From Sutcliffiella cohnii (GTDB lineage Bacteria; Bacillota; Bacilli; Bacillales; Bacillaceae_I): a DNA stretch of 64,000 nucleotides. Both the position numbers and the translations under genes were made by a program. The notes beneath the pieces are model-generated. The model saw only the letters and a program-made list of their open reading frames with translations, was not told where the DNA came from and did not search any database. Numbering within the stretch: position 1 is the first letter of the stretch; each line of letters starts with the position of its first letter. Location of the stretch: assembly GCF_002250055.1 (NCBI RefSeq), contig NZ_CP018866.1:1356501-1420500 (forward strand), read 5' to 3'. This document shows, one piece after another, positions 53,642-62,861 of this stretch.

Positions 53642-54535
53642 ATGACAAGAAAAAAGTTAATCATTTTTAGCATTCTCTTATTAGCTGCCTTAACTACAGT
53701 TATTAGTTTAGAAGTTATCTCGAAAAATTCTGCTCTTGAAGCTACTGTGGAACAAAAACTGGATGATCCGCAAGTAGTAGTAGGTGAGGATGTTGTTCAA
53801 GGGTTTAAAAAGGAAACGGGACTTGCCGCGAAAGAGAACCGAAAAGTAGAAGTGGAAGAAGAGGCAGAGCAAGAAGCAAACGTTGCTACGAGCGAGTCGT
53901 TTGAAGCTGATACGGTTTTGGACCAACCGTCAAGCCCTTCTGTCAATACATCATCTACTGAAAGTCAAGAGACGAAAACAAACCGATCCAAAGCAACTAG
54001 TACAACACCAAAGTCACAAGAAAAGAAAAATAGTCAAACTACCGAAAATAAACAAGTGACAGAGAAATCGAAGCAAGAAAAAAATAGTGCGTATAAGGAA
54101 GATAAAAAGGAAGATAAAAAGGAAGATAAAAAAGAAGAGAAAAAGCAAGAGCCTGCTCCCCCTCCTGAAACCGTCCTTTTAACGATAATAGGTTCGCCAG
54201 ACATTGGAACGATACTAGCAACGGTAGAAGTCGAGATAGTAAATAATGATACAGTACTAGAAGTGTTAAAACGCGAAACCCGAGCTCGGCAAATCCATAT
54301 GGAATTCCGCGGTAGAGGGGCGACTGCTTATGTAGAAGGAATTAATAATTTATATGAATTCGATAGAGGACCTGGCAGTGGTTGGATGTACAGTATTAAC
54401 GGAAAGTTTCCGAATCGAAGCGCTGGTATATGGCCAGTAAAAGCAGGAGAACATATCCGATGGCTTTATACAGAAGACTTAGGTAAAGATATTGGTGGCG
54501 GAGTAGATGATGGGCTTTGGGATGGAGAGGACTAA
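53642..54535 (+). CDS. Membrane-anchored DUF4430 protein with low-complexity stalk
   Basis: A 297-residue protein. N-terminal signal anchor (KKLIIFSILLLAALTTVISL), then a ~140-residue Ser/Thr/Lys/Glu-rich stalk containing three KEDK repeats (DNA repeat GGAAGATAAAAA at 54096-54132). A C-terminal DUF4430 domain (about 180-285) has YVEGINNLYEFDRGPGSGWM and RWLYTEDLG. No lipobox Cys and no sortase motif, so it is probably tethered by the uncleaved N-terminal helix. GGAGG site before the ATG. It may pass ligand from the wall protein to the ECF S component. Confidence 0.8.
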   Translation: MTRKKLIIFSILLLAALTTVISLEVISKNSALEATVEQKLDDPQVVVGEDVVQGFKKETGLAAKENRKVEVEEEAEQEANVATSESFEADTVLDQPSSPSVNTSSTESQETKTNRSKATSTTPKSQEKKNSQTTENKQVTEKSKQEKNSAYKEDKKEDKKEDKKEEKKQEPAPPPETVLLTIIGSPDIGTILATVEVEIVNNDTVLEVLKRETRARQIHMEFRGRGATAYVEGINNLYEFDRGPGSGWMYSINGKFPNRSAGIWPVKAGEHIRWLYTEDLGKDIGGGVDDGLWDGED

Positions 54536-54536
54536 C

Positions 54537-55427
54537 ATGCAAACTAGTTTTACAACTCTTCATCCGATACTTCTATTTTTCTACTTTTCCGTTATTTTTT
54601 TTTCTAGCATGATATTGAAGCATCCTGTTTATTTGCTGTTTCTGCTTGTCGGTATTATCCTGTTGAATATTTCCTTAGATAAGGGAAAAAAATTAAAGAA
54701 ATATTGGAAAGGGTACGTGCTCCTTTCTAGTGTCATCATTTTATTAAACCCACTTTTTTCAAGTAGAGGCGCAACCATTTTACTTTATGCATGGGATCGT
54801 CCGGTGACGTTAGAATCAATTGTATATGGTGCAACGCTTAGTTTATCGTTGTTGTGTATTTTGATCACTTTTGTTGCGTTCAATCTAGTAATTACCCCAA
54901 CGAAATTTTTATATTTGTTTGGCAGAATAGCGCCAAAAAGTGCGTTTATTATAACAATTTCCCTACGCTTTCTCCCGCTTCTTTATCGAAGGCTAAAAGA
55001 AATAACGACAGTACAACAAATTCAAGGTAATTTACGTAAAGATTTAAGAAAAAAACAACGACTAACAGCAAGAATGGAGATGCTTCATACGTTAGTTTCT
55101 TGGTCGTTAGAGGAAGCGCTAGAAACGGCCAGTTCGATGAGGGCACGTGGATATGGTGTCCAGAAGAATAGAAGTAGTGCGGTATTATACAGACTTGAAT
55201 CAAGAGATTTATATGTAGGAAGCTACCTATTTATATTAGCTGCATTCGTATGCATAGGTGTCGTGCTAGGGAGTATTTCATATGAAATCTATCCTACGCT
55301 ACCCCCAATCATTATTACACCAGCATTTCTAGTTCATCTAACATGCTTTAGCTTATTTGTCTTAATCCCAACAGTAATGAACGGAAGGGAGTGGATATAT
55401 TGGTACAGTACAAAATCGAAAATGTGA
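54537..55427 (+). CDS. ECF transporter T component (EcfT/CbiQ-like)
   Basis: A 296-residue membrane subunit of an energy-coupling-factor importer with five to six hydrophobic segments. The coupling helix motif SSMRARGYGV (Ala-Arg-Gly) near residue 200 contacts the ATPases. GGAGAGG is 7 bases before the ATG at 54537; an earlier in-frame ATG at 54507 lies inside the preceding gene. It overlaps the ATPase gene and is part of the cobalamin-riboswitch operon, so B12 import is the likely role. Confidence 0.9.
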   Translation: MQTSFTTLHPILLFFYFSVIFFSSMILKHPVYLLFLLVGIILLNISLDKGKKLKKYWKGYVLLSSVIILLNPLFSSRGATILLYAWDRPVTLESIVYGATLSLSLLCILITFVAFNLVITPTKFLYLFGRIAPKSAFIITISLRFLPLLYRRLKEITTVQQIQGNLRKDLRKKQRLTARMEMLHTLVSWSLEEALETASSMRARGYGVQKNRSSAVLYRLESRDLYVGSYLFILAAFVCIGVVLGSISYEIYPTLPPIIITPAFLVHLTCFSLFVLIPTVMNGREWIYWYSTKSKM

Positions 55428-57076
55428 GCTTTGCATACCCGAATAGTGATCAACCCTCCTTAACTAGTGTCTCCTTTGAAGTAGAAGAAGGAGATTTTGT
55501 CGTGCTTTGTGGTCCATCTGGTTCTGGAAAAACAACCTTATTACGACATTTGAAGATGGAGGTACGTCCAGTAGGTACTTTGTCTGGATCTATATTTTAT
55601 AATGGAAAAGGATTAGAAGAGATAGAGAGTACTAGATTAGTGGAAGAAATAGGAATAGTTTTTCAAGACCCTGACAATCAACTTGTGATGAATACCGTAT
55701 GGCAAGAATTAGTGTTTGCGATGGAAAATTTAGCGTATTCCAGTGAGAAAATTCAACGCCGACTTGCAGAAGTAGTTCAATTTTTCGGAATGGAAGAGTG
55801 GTTACACATACCCGTTCATCAGTTATCTGGAGGACAAAAGCAACTCGTAAATGTAGCGGCAGTGATGGCGCTCCGTCCAAAAGTTTTATTGTTAGATGAA
55901 CCGACCGCCCAATTAGACCCTATTGCCACACGAGATTTTTTACAATTACTCGTCAGAATTAATGAAGAGTTTTCTACTACCATCGTGATGAGCGAACATC
56001 GATTGGATGAAACACTTCCTATTGCTAATAAAGTAGTATTTTTAAAAAATGGTAGCGTTTGTTATGCAAATCATCCGGCAGTAGTACTACAGCATATTTG
56101 GGACGAGCAAAAAGACTCCGTTTCATATATACCAGCGATAAGTCGTTTTTATTTTGAAGTGAATAGTGACCCCCATCATGCATTACCTTTAACCGTAAAG
56201 GAGGCAAAGCGTTGGTGGAAGGCAAGTGGTCTGTCGTTTACTAGTGGCGATTTACATAAAAAGGACAACTCTGTGCAAGAAGAGGTACTCTTTCAGTGTA
56301 AAAACATCGTATTTCAGTATGAAAAAGACACTCCGCCTATTTTGAAAAATCTTTCACTTTCTGTACAAAAGGGAGAACTATTTATGCTGTTCGGTGGGAA
56401 CGGTTCTGGTAAGTCGACATTTTTACAAAGTATTGCAGGTGCCATTACACCACAAAGAGGAAAGATGAAACTTTTAGGTAGGGATACTCGAAAAATACCG
56501 ACACAGGAAAAATCTACCTTAGTAGCATACGTTCATCAAAATCCAGCGCTATACTTTACGAAAGAAACGGTGAAAAATCAATTAGACGATCGAATAGAAC
56601 GATTACCAAATATAGATGAAGCGGTCCCTCGGTTAGCGGAATTAGTGAGCGTATTCGAGTTGAAAGACGTGTTACATAAACATCCGTTTGATATTAGTGG
56701 AGGGCAACAACAAAAAGTGGTGCTAGCATTAGCATTATTAGCGAACCCAGCCTTACTATTATTAGATGAGCCGACAAAAGGGTTAGACCCTGTTTCAAAG
56801 CTTAGGTTAAGCAACTGGTTAAAAGGTGTTAGAGAAAAAGGGACTACTATTATAATGGTAAGCCACGATGTAGAATTTGCTGCTTTGAATGCAACAAAGT
56901 GTGGCATGCTTTTTGACGGACAAATACATTCAGTGGAGGAGAAATTACAATTTTTACGAGAAAATTTCTTTTATACGACTTCATTTAATCGGGCGTTTGG
57001 AGAAGAGTGCCCGAATGCTATTACAGAAAAGGATGTTACCATTCAATGGCCAACACGAATAAAGTATTATACGTAG
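55400..57076 (+). CDS. ECF transporter fused double ATPase (A1-A2)
   Basis: A 558-residue protein with two ABC domains in tandem. Domain 1: GPSGSGKTTLL, LSGGQKQLV, LLLDEPTAQLDP. Domain 2: GGNGSGKSTFL, ISGGQQQKV, LLLDEPTKGLDP. Both have intact Walker A/B, unlike asymmetric drug exporters. The AGGGAG site abuts the GTG at 55391 but is 8 bases from TTG 55400, which is chosen. It overlaps the T gene by 28 bases and the S gene by 31. Confidence 0.92.
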   Translation: MVQYKIENVSFAYPNSDQPSLTSVSFEVEEGDFVVLCGPSGSGKTTLLRHLKMEVRPVGTLSGSIFYNGKGLEEIESTRLVEEIGIVFQDPDNQLVMNTVWQELVFAMENLAYSSEKIQRRLAEVVQFFGMEEWLHIPVHQLSGGQKQLVNVAAVMALRPKVLLLDEPTAQLDPIATRDFLQLLVRINEEFSTTIVMSEHRLDETLPIANKVVFLKNGSVCYANHPAVVLQHIWDEQKDSVSYIPAISRFYFEVNSDPHHALPLTVKEAKRWWKASGLSFTSGDLHKKDNSVQEEVLFQCKNIVFQYEKDTPPILKNLSLSVQKGELFMLFGGNGSGKSTFLQSIAGAITPQRGKMKLLGRDTRKIPTQEKSTLVAYVHQNPALYFTKETVKNQLDDRIERLPNIDEAVPRLAELVSVFELKDVLHKHPFDISGGQQQKVVLALALLANPALLLLDEPTKGLDPVSKLRLSNWLKGVREKGTTIIMVSHDVEFAALNATKCGMLFDGQIHSVEEKLQFLRENFFYTTSFNRAFGEECPNAITEKDVTIQWPTRIKYYT

Positions 57077-57726
57077 GAAGTATACTCGTCACTTGTTTCG
57101 TTCTAGCCGTCGTTCTCTGGTCAGAAAAATATTATTTACCTTTAAGCTTTATCATGATAGGGCTCGCGATGCTTCCTTTTTTCGTCCGATTTGAAAATAG
57201 AGAGATTAAGGCAGAAGAAGTGGTGTTAATTGCGATGCTTGCTTCGATTGCGGCGGTTAGTAGAGTGCCGTTCGCTTCTTTACCGAGTGTACAACCAACC
57301 TCATTTGTTATTATGATGGCAGGATTAGTGTTTGGAGCAGAAGTTGGTTTTTTAGTTGGAAGTATTGCGGCAATTGTATCTAATATTTTTTTAGGCCAAG
57401 GTCCGTGGACACCTTGGCAAATGTTCAGCTGGGGCATGATTGGCTTTACAGCTGGCTTGTTAAGAAACACAGTGTTTCTAAAAAGTTTTTGGGGAAAAAA
57501 TGTCTTTGGGTTTGTGTGGGGATTCTTGTTTGGGTGGATTATGAATCTATGGTTCGTATTAGGCTTCTTTGAAGAGCTTTCCTGGAAAGTGTTCGCATCG
57601 GCCTACATTGCCAGTTTCTATTTTGACCTCGCCCACGCTCTATCCAACGTATTTTTCATCACCATATTCTCGGCCGTCTGGCTAAAAATACTTCATCGAG
57701 TAAAAATCAAATACGGCGTCTTATAG
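57046..57726 (+). CDS. ECF transporter S component, predicted cobalamin-specific (CbrT-like)
   Basis: A 226-residue membrane protein with six hydrophobic segments. IAAVSRVPFASLPSVQPTSFVIMMAGLVFGAEVGFLVG and GQGPWTPWQMFSWGMIGFTAG are typical of ECF S components of the CbrT group. The frame starts at 57007, but AAAAGGA lies about 12 bases before the ATG at 57046, which is preferred. It completes an S-T-A importer with the two preceding genes; its riboswitch indicates cobalamin or a precursor. Confidence 0.88.
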   Translation: MANTNKVLYVGSILVTCFVLAVVLWSEKYYLPLSFIMIGLAMLPFFVRFENREIKAEEVVLIAMLASIAAVSRVPFASLPSVQPTSFVIMMAGLVFGAEVGFLVGSIAAIVSNIFLGQGPWTPWQMFSWGMIGFTAGLLRNTVFLKSFWGKNVFGFVWGFLFGWIMNLWFVLGFFEELSWKVFASAYIASFYFDLAHALSNVFFITIFSAVWLKILHRVKIKYGVL

Positions 57727-57773
57727 GTAAAGGGGGCGAACGTAATATTTTGCTGTCCCCTTAATCCAAAAGG

Positions 57774-57803
57774 AAGACCGATTCATTTTATTGAATCGGT
57801 CTT
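57774..57803. terminator. Bidirectional terminator of the ECF operon
   Basis: AAGACCGATTCA (57774-57785) pairs perfectly with TGAATCGGTCTT (57792-57803), then T-run. It contains the stop region of the minus-strand copy-2 gene. Confidence 0.85.
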
Positions 57804-58646
57804 TTTATACTGCTCGTTATAATTTCTTTTCGCTTCGTTTTTAAATTGATCAAGACTATCTAACCGCAAGCGATATTCCATTTTTTCAAATCTACTAACT
57901 CCATATTCAAACACTCTAATTGGAGCAGACACATTTTTCACACCGTACACATGAGGCTTATTTAAATGACCATAGCTTGTAATAGAACTACCGTATATAC
58001 CTTCACCGTTATTTTTTATATATTGTTCTAGGTAACTTTCAAAATCAAAACCATTTCGTTCAAAGTATGTGACTCCTACTCTATTTAATTCCATATCATA
58101 ATGTTTTTTTATGATTTCATTTACTTCTTTTGCAATGTGAAAATCTGTCTCTAATTCTTTTTCAATATCTATTTCTTCACTGATAACTGAATAATTGATC
58201 GTGGGATTAATACTCCCATAAGTAACTGAAGTTAAACTAGGTCCTCGTATACCTTCTGGTGAAAAATCAAGATATCCGTTGAACTCATTGTCTTTTCTAT
58301 ATTTATTCATAACTTCAAATATTTCTTGTCGTATCCAAAATGTTTTACTATCAAATGTATCTCTAAACGAATGATCATGTTGATTGATAGAAAGTTGGAT
58401 CATAAAACTTGGGTCTCTTTCGTCGTAAAATACCCCAATGAAATCTCCTTCCTCTACGCCATTAGTACTTCGACTAGATTTATAAACATAACCATTAAAT
58501 ATCAATAAATCGTGAGTACTCGTTAAATATTCAATAAATTGTTCTTTTATTTCTGGGTATTCTTTTTTTGTGTTTTTAATAATGTTTCCTACCGCACTCA
58601 TTAGTAGTATGAACGCTATAAAAATAAAAAAAGATTTATATTTCAA
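57783..58646 (-). CDS. Membrane-anchored protein of unknown function, copy 2
   Basis: A 287-residue near-identical paralogue of the protein at 46313-47227 (same GYVYKSSRSTNGVEEGDF and GYLDFSPEGIRGPSLTSV). Differences cluster near the N-terminus (IEYLTSTHDLLIFN against IDYLTNSHDLVISN; NQHDHSFRD against DQQNNSIRD). It starts at TTG 58646 without a good ribosome site, and homology to copy 1 stops there, so this copy may have lost its 5' expression signals. Confidence 0.7.
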   Translation of the reverse strand: MKYKSFFIFIAFILLMSAVGNIIKNTKKEYPEIKEQFIEYLTSTHDLLIFNGYVYKSSRSTNGVEEGDFIGVFYDERDPSFMIQLSINQHDHSFRDTFDSKTFWIRQEIFEVMNKYRKDNEFNGYLDFSPEGIRGPSLTSVTYGSINPTINYSVISEEIDIEKELETDFHIAKEVNEIIKKHYDMELNRVGVTYFERNGFDFESYLEQYIKNNGEGIYGSSITSYGHLNKPHVYGVKNVSAPIRVFEYGVSRFEKMEYRLRLDSLDQFKNEAKRNYNEQYKKTDSIK

Positions 58647-58783
58647 ATTACCGTAGTTGTTAATTCTTTAAAGATTGAGAAACAATATTAATAATTTGGG
58701 CGAGTACTTCGTGACTTGTAGCATTAAAAAATGAAACGAAAGCAAGGTAATGAACGTACTATTATTAGGGAGTGAGGCTTAAG

Positions 58784-58987
58784 TTGAAAGGTACTAATCG
58801 TATGTTACTATTCATCATAGTATATAGCATCGTTTTAATGTTCAATGCTGTGCTAGTAATTTTTTCTCCTCACCAATTCGTACGGGTTGTTTCGTTATTT
58901 GGTGTAGTCATCGCGTCTCTAACAATAGGTGCATTTACAAGAGAGTTTTTTATTCTAAAAGGAGCCCGTAAAGGAATAAATAAATGA
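58784..58987 (+). CDS. Small membrane protein (67 residues)
   Basis: Two hydrophobic segments (MLLFIIVYSIVLMFNAVLVIF and VRVVSLFGVVIASLTIGAF) and a basic end (KGARKGINK). TTG at 58784 is 11 bases from AGGGAG; GTG at 58772 is adjacent to it. No family recognised. Short, so the gene call itself is uncertain. Confidence 0.5.
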   Translation: MKGTNRMLLFIIVYSIVLMFNAVLVIFSPHQFVRVVSLFGVVIASLTIGAFTREFFILKGARKGINK

Positions 58988-59121
58988 AAAAGAGGCTCAA
59001 CCTTACAATGAGCACGAAAATATTAAGAAATAGAAATGCAAATACATAAATCTGTGAGGTAGGACGAGGGAACAGAAATCGTACACACAGAAATATTAGA
59101 GAAGAAAGAAGTGGTTATTCT

Positions 59122-60132
59122 ATGCAAATTAATAGACCGTCAAAATCCATAAATGAAATACCCTTTTCCGTCCTTGATCTTGCATCGATTGTGCAAGGGG
59201 GGACGCCTAGCCAATCTTTCCAACATTCGCTAGAGTTAGCACAGTTAACGGAAAAACTAGGCTATAAACGATACTGGTTAGCGGAGCACCACAATATGCC
59301 CGGTATAGCAAGCTCTGCAACATCTTTAGTAATTGGCCATGTAGCCGCGCATACTTCGACTATTCGGGTAGGGGCAGGTGGAATCATGCTTCCTAACCAT
59401 TCGCCACTCTTAATCGCGGAGCAATTCGGAACGCTCGAAGCGATGTTTCCAGGCCGGATTGATTTAGGATTAGGTCGTGCACCAGGAACGGACCAACGAA
59501 CAGCTCATGCCCTCCGTGGAGCAAACTACAACAATGGCGTTGAGTTTCCAGAACAATTAGAGCAACTGCAAGCCTATTTTGAAGGTTCGGCACCGGTACG
59601 AGCAATCCCTGGTGAAGGAGCGAATATCCCGATTTGGTTGTTAGGTTCTAGTGGATTTAGTGCAAGATTATCGGCACAACTTGGGATGCCGTTTGCTTTC
59701 GCTAGTCATTTTTCACCTGAAAACACAATACCCGCTCTAAAATTGTATTACGAGAACTTCCGACCGTCAGAGGATTATCAAGAGCCTTACGCAATGGTAG
59801 CAGTAAACGTCATAGCAGCAGATACGGATGAGGAAGCAGAATTACTTGCCACTTCGATCAAACAAAGCTTCCTAAACATGATGAGAAACACACCAACACA
59901 ATTACAACCACCAGTAGAGAATTTGGATGAGCTCATGAGCCCATACGAAAAGGCGATTTTAGAAAAACAATTAGGTTCCACAATTATTGGAAGTCCAATC
60001 ACCGTAAAGAAAAAGCTGCAATCTTTCTTAGATGAAACAAAGGTAGATGAAATAATGGTGAGCACAATGGTTTATGACCACAACGCTCGACTCTACTCCC
60101 ACCAACTCGTGGCTGAAATAACAAAACGGTAA
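59122..60132 (+). CDS. LLM-class (luciferase-like) flavin-dependent oxidoreductase
   Basis: A 336-residue TIM-barrel flavoenzyme: [52 protein letters not shown], and [14 protein letters not shown]. These match the YceB/YtmO-like subgroup of bacterial luciferase-like monooxygenases, which oxidise small substrates with reduced FMN. No oxidoreductase partner adjoins it. Ends before a perfect 11-bp terminator. Confidence 0.92.
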   Translation: MQINRPSKSINEIPFSVLDLASIVQGGTPSQSFQHSLELAQLTEKLGYKRYWLAEHHNMPGIASSATSLVIGHVAAHTSTIRVGAGGIMLPNHSPLLIAEQFGTLEAMFPGRIDLGLGRAPGTDQRTAHALRGANYNNGVEFPEQLEQLQAYFEGSAPVRAIPGEGANIPIWLLGSSGFSARLSAQLGMPFAFASHFSPENTIPALKLYYENFRPSEDYQEPYAMVAVNVIAADTDEEAELLATSIKQSFLNMMRNTPTQLQPPVENLDELMSPYEKAILEKQLGSTIIGSPITVKKKLQSFLDETKVDEIMVSTMVYDHNARLYSHQLVAEITKR

Positions 60133-60195
60133 AACGTATTGGGGTATTTCTAAATAACAAGTGAAAAAGAGATAAAAAACTCTTTTGTAAAAGGG

Positions 60196-60226
60196 AAGCG
60201 TTTCTTCACCAGGAAGAAACGCTTTT
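60196..60226 (+). terminator. Intrinsic terminator
   Basis: AAGCGTTTCTT (60196-60206), 7-base loop, AAGAAACGCTT (60214-60224), then T. Confidence 0.8.
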
Positions 60227-60392
60227 TGGGGTGAGAATATGTACCAAGGAAAGATACTAATCTAGGAGAAGACCAAGCTATTCAGTAATACCACCAAACG
60301 CTTAAATAACTCAACTTTTTATTAAACAATGAATGGTAGTAGTAGAATTAGGAAACCTAATACTGGAATAAAAAATCTTAAAGAGGTTTGTA

Positions 60393-61010
60393 ATGAAAAA
60401 GAGACGAAATAAAAGAAATCAGCATTTCGCTTTGGTAGTAGGTATTATATTAATAAGTTTCTTCAATAAATCTATTCGCGATATACCTAAGTATTATAAA
60501 AGTCTCCTTTATGTTAGTTCATTTAATTTGATTTATTATTATCTTTGTAAAAGACATCTCGTTTGGGAGTTTATTCCGACTGGGGTTAACTGGTTAATTA
60601 TTAGAATAGCGCATGTGATAATAGTAACTCCATTATTAGTAGTTATATTTTTATCAAAAATGCCAGTAACATTTTTTAAGAAATGTATACATCTATTAAG
60701 GTCGGTTTTTATCGCTACTGTTGTGGAATTTTTTGCTCACAAGAAACAATTAATCCTCTACGCTCATGGTTGGAATATTTATTGGTCCAGTTTATTATAC
60801 GGAAAGATGTTTATGTACAGCTATTTATTCACTAGAAAACCTTTAACTACACTGTTTCTATCTTTATGCTCCACTGTTTTTTTAATATTTAAATTCAAAG
60901 TGCCGTTAAAACGGAAGCATATTTCCGAGTACTTTAAGCCATTTACTGACCTTTATTACCATACGTTTATCGAGGATTTATTTAGTCGTAAAAGACGGAA
61001 AATATTATGA
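60393..61010 (+). CDS. CBO0543-like membrane protein
   Basis: A 205-residue membrane protein with four to five hydrophobic segments. The pattern YKSLLYVSSFNLIYYYLCKRHLVWEF, then VIIVTPLLVVIFLSKMP and YGKMFMYSYLFTRKP, fits the CBO0543-type family of Bacillota membrane proteins of unknown function. AAAGAGG site before the ATG. It is convergent with the MFS exporter gene and shares a bidirectional terminator. Confidence 0.65.
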   Translation: MKKRRNKRNQHFALVVGIILISFFNKSIRDIPKYYKSLLYVSSFNLIYYYLCKRHLVWEFIPTGVNWLIIRIAHVIIVTPLLVVIFLSKMPVTFFKKCIHLLRSVFIATVVEFFAHKKQLILYAHGWNIYWSSLLYGKMFMYSYLFTRKPLTTLFLSLCSTVFLIFKFKVPLKRKHISEYFKPFTDLYYHTFIEDLFSRKRRKIL

Positions 61011-61145
61011 GATTAAATGAGGGAACATAAGCTATATGTCCAAAAATGTTAACAACAATTGAAAAAATGTGTAAACCACTAATTCCAATCCCCTTGTTAA
61101 TACTCTCCATTCCGCCTTTATATCTTCCTTCTAAACCAAAAAATA

Positions 61146-61185
61146 AAAGGCCGGGTACCATAATCAAAAGAGGTACTTGGCCTTT
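61146..61185. terminator. Bidirectional terminator
   Basis: AAAGGCCGGGTACC (61146-61159) pairs with GGTACTTGGCCTTT (61172-61185, two G-U pairs). Confidence 0.75.
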
Positions 61186-61202
61186 CGAAACAGCTATGAA
61201 TG

Positions 61203-62426
61203 TTAACTTACACGTGCCTGCAATGTTGCCTTTTCGGCTAATCTTACCCTCTTCATTTGTCTTCGAAGGACGAAAAAATAGGCCAAGAATGCGATGATGA
61301 TGCTTAAAGCACTTAATAGAAAAACGGCTTTGAAACCTGCTTGAAGGGAAATAAAACCTAACGCAATTGCTCCGCCACCGCTACCCAAGTCTTTTGCTGT
61401 AAAAAACGTCGAGTTCCCTGCACCTCTTCGATCAGGGGGGCAAAGTTTAATCATAACAGCATTTAAAGCGGGCTCCACAAAACCTAATCCTAATCCATAG
61501 AGGACACCTGAAATAATAAAACCTCCGAGTGTAGATGCATAGGCTAACACGACAAATGAGCCGGCCATGATAAATAAACCAGGGATAATGACGTAGGAAC
61601 TACCATATTTATCTGCTAATTTCCCACCAACAATTCTTGTGAACAATAGAGCAAAGGAATACACCGTAAAATATAAACCGATATCAACAATCCCTAAAGA
61701 TAGCGCAAAGGTTGGAATGAAGGTTAACGCTGCACCCATCGCAACATAGACAAATGCCGTTACCAACCCAGTTGGAAGAGCAGTTTTCTCAAAGAGTAGT
61801 TCCGAGATTTTACGTTTTTGTTTTGATTTTACAAAAGCATTCGGATTTCGTTTTTCATACGTAATAAAAAGGCTACAAACAATGGAGATCAAACCAATCA
61901 AACCGGCTACAATAAAAAGTACTTGGTAATTAAACTGTTGAATCAAATAAATACTTAAAGCTGGTCCAATGGCCGTCGCTAGTGTATTGGATAAACCGTA
62001 ATAACCGATCCCTTCTCCTAACCGTTTTTTTGGAACAATATCTGAAATAACAGTTCCGGCAGCATTCGTCGTAGCGCTGAATCCTATTCCGTGTAAACTA
62101 CGCATTATCAATAGTAGACTAATAGAAAATGCAACAACATAGGAAAGGGTAATAAATGCGGCTACGATAGCACCAATAATGAGCACAATTCTACGACTCT
62201 TCTCATCTGATAATTTACCAAAATAAGGTCTAAAAAGTATGGCTACAAACATGAAAAAACCGAAAAGCATCCCGGAAATCGAATTATCGCCGCCGAGATG
62301 AATCGCGTATAACGGGAGTGCTGTCATTAACATATTGTTTGAAATCTGTGTTGACATGGCATAACTAAACGTTAAAAAATAATCTTTCGTCCATAATTTT
62401 TCTACAGTACTTTGTTGTTCCAGCAA
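61203..62426 (-). CDS. MFS transporter (drug/metabolite efflux type)
   Basis: A 407-residue major facilitator with 12 helices. LHGIGFSATTNAAGTVISDIVPKKRLGEGIGYYGL is the motif of YfkF/YttB-like 12-helix exporters, and GKLSDEKSRRIVLIIGA is the loop 2-3 motif A. TTG start, with AAGGA 6 bases upstream. Single-gene unit; substrate unknown. Confidence 0.87.
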   Translation of the reverse strand: MLEQQSTVEKLWTKDYFLTFSYAMSTQISNNMLMTALPLYAIHLGGDNSISGMLFGFFMFVAILFRPYFGKLSDEKSRRIVLIIGAIVAAFITLSYVVAFSISLLLIMRSLHGIGFSATTNAAGTVISDIVPKKRLGEGIGYYGLSNTLATAIGPALSIYLIQQFNYQVLFIVAGLIGLISIVCSLFITYEKRNPNAFVKSKQKRKISELLFEKTALPTGLVTAFVYVAMGAALTFIPTFALSLGIVDIGLYFTVYSFALLFTRIVGGKLADKYGSSYVIIPGLFIMAGSFVVLAYASTLGGFIISGVLYGLGLGFVEPALNAVMIKLCPPDRRGAGNSTFFTAKDLGSGGGAIALGFISLQAGFKAVFLLSALSIIIAFLAYFFVLRRQMKRVRLAEKATLQARVS

Positions 62427-62791
62427 ATAATATCCTTCTTTCTATATATAGTAATGTGATAATAGTATTTGATTATTATAGTACGAAAGTTAAAAAGAAT
62501 CAAAAAATAAAACGGATGAAGGGGAAAGAAAGTCGAGGACATGGAAATTGATAGTTTCGTGTGAGTTTAACTTGAAACATCATTTGCGAACACAATTTTA
62601 TAAGTATAACATTGTTAGAAGTTAATTTAGAACCAATTGCTCCTTCCAATTTAGTTCATACAATCCATAGAAAAACTCTTGTACTAGCTGGTAGCATTTC
62701 TTTAAGATGAAGAAACGCTTTTTTTCGATTTTGTCGAGTTCTATATTCCCTGTCCTTTGTTTACTACCGTTTATTCAAACAAATCTAACTA
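62427..62791. other. Gene-free spacer with orphan terminator
   Basis: No coding frame supported. A terminator-like hairpin on the plus strand (AGCATTTCTT at 62693-62702 with AAGAAACGCT at 62710-62719, one mismatch, then a T-run) has no gene before it, so something may have been lost here. Confidence 0.4.
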
Positions 62792-62821
62792 TTGACTAGA
62801 CACCATTTAGTGTCATATAAT
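62792..62821 (+). promoter_or_regulatory. Promoter of the arsR-type operon
   Basis: TTGACT (62792-62797), 18-base spacer, TATAAT (62816-62821). The spacer is filled by the left arm of the operator palindrome. Confidence 0.75.
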
Positions 62822-62841
62822 AATGACACTAAATGGTGTCT
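62798..62841. promoter_or_regulatory. Perfect 19-bp-arm palindrome, likely ArsR-type operator
   Basis: AGACACCATTTAGTGTCAT (62798-62816) and its exact complement ATGACACTAAATGGTGTCT (62823-62841) flank 6 bases. Each arm carries a GACACxATTTAGTGTC-like partial palindrome of its own, so two dimers could bind. It overlaps spacer, -10 and transcript start. Confidence 0.8.
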
Positions 62842-62861
62842 TATTTTTTGGAGGTGGGAGG

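Noticed and set aside
60982..61167. 61-codon minus-strand frame (MIMVPGLLFFGLEGRYKGGM...)
   Set aside because: Looks mildly membrane-like but lacks a ribosome site and starts inside the bidirectional terminator; possibly a relic, not supported as a gene.
61046..61297. 83-codon plus-strand frame overlapping the MFS gene end
   Set aside because: Crosses the terminator and the 3' end of the opposite MFS gene; no ribosome site.
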